Assembly: GCA_903845155.1 (NCBI GenBank) | Contig: CAIMWN010000232.1 | Span: 1-61,060, forward strand | Length of the DNA: 61,060 bases | Origin: Oligoflexia bacterium | Lineage (GTDB): Bacteria > Bdellovibrionota > UBA1018 > CAIMNF01 | Direction: 5' to 3' | Shown here: positions 60,830-61,060 of the stretch, in pieces | Numbering within the stretch: the stretch's first letter is position 1 | Layout: each line of letters begins with the position of its first letter | Translations under genes and position numbers: made by a program | The notes under the pieces: generated by a model | Database searches by the model: none | What the model saw: the letters and a program-made list of their open reading frames with translations, nothing else | What the model was told of the DNA's origin: nothing

Positions 60830-61060
60830 CGTCTTCTCCTCTCTATGATCATTGAAACCATCAGAAGTGCACACAATATAGAAACACCGATAAATAACGG
60901 AAATACGTCATCATTCCAAAGGTATTCTACCGTTGTCGAAACTTCTGCTGGCGGGGCTAACGGGAAAACACTGCAAAAGATGGCACCTAAAAACAAAGCC
61001 ACGATCATTGCTTTCGCTCTTTGTTTTATTTGAAGCGGTTGAGCGTCCTTATTTTGAAGC
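60826..61060 (-). CDS. partial NuoJ-like membrane protein, 5' end outside window
   Basis: The reading frame is open from the right edge of the window to a stop at 60826; an internal ATG is at 61008. The visible part has two helices, and its end, VEYLWNDDVFPLFIGVSIL and then LLMVSMIIERR, parallels the end of NuoJ (LFTDYSFHFELASFLLLG... then LAKRK). It overlaps the NuoK-like gene by 4 bp. Whether the gene starts at 61008 or outside the window cannot be decided here. Confidence 0.45.
   Translation of the reverse strand, partial: LQNKDAQPLQIKQRAKAMIVALFLGAIFCSVFPLAPPAEVSTTVEYLWNDDVFPLFIGVSILCALLMVSMIIERRRR

Noticed and set aside
1-61060. tRNA genes, CRISPR arrays, insertion sequences, prophage
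   Set aside because: No cloverleaf with CCA end, no regular spacer repeats and no transposase, integrase or phage gene was recognisable in the intergenic regions or ORFs.

Overview
The window reads as chromosomal DNA from a Gram-negative bacterium. It carries lpxC, lspA/lgt, a 14-subunit complex I and many Sec-exported proteins. A predatory or Bdellovibrionota-type relative is the best guess: it has an MglA-type polarity GTPase, two short DksA/TraR-like proteins, a serine-palmitoyltransferase-like enzyme (known from Bdellovibrio relatives), many secreted hydrolases and two good sigma-54 promoters. This placement is inference from gene content. I see no tRNA, rRNA, CRISPR array, transposase or phage gene.

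Layout. 1-4480 (minus): a tightly overlapping operon of a HTH/nucleotidyltransferase-like protein, lspA, lgt and a BtuF-BtuC-BtuD type metal-chelate importer. 4481-5545 (plus): a sigma-54 promoter, a DksA-like gene, and a highly structured untranslated stretch in which five hairpins present GGA in the loop, the layout of CsrA/RsmA-sequestering RNAs. 5560-11162 (minus): a secreted protein of unknown function and two related exported beta-helix proteins. 11352-17217 (minus): subtilase, zinc metalloprotease, dnaX, recR, mglA-like and a second dksA-like gene. 17494-18579 (minus): mltG. 18760-24341 (plus): rho (apparently starting at AUU), prfA, prmC, murA and an O-methyltransferase.

24356-32190 is the most accessory-looking part: two tiny pilin-like genes diverge from a cluster of three related secreted proteins, a polytopic membrane protein and a lipoprotein. 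Two of the secreted-protein genes share an identical 19-bp palindromic element upstream. 32177-34889 (minus): an RluA-family pseudouridine synthase and a large YafK-like L,D-transpeptidase-fold protein. 35215-36171 (plus): lpxC behind an almost perfect sigma-54 promoter. 36244-39953 (minus): an SPT-like enzyme in one operon with ruvC-ruvA-ruvB. 40080-41549 (plus): a small hydrophilic protein and a threonine aldolase.

41552-61060 (minus) is one long respiratory operon: nuoA-N followed by a TPR protein. Before nuoA lie five translationally coupled membrane genes, several of which look like reduced, partly degenerate copies of complex I membrane subunits. The last of these runs off the right edge.

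The items most worth following are the candidate Csr/Rsm-type RNA, the AUU start of rho, sigma-54 control of lpxC, and the extra antiporter-like block in the nuo operon.
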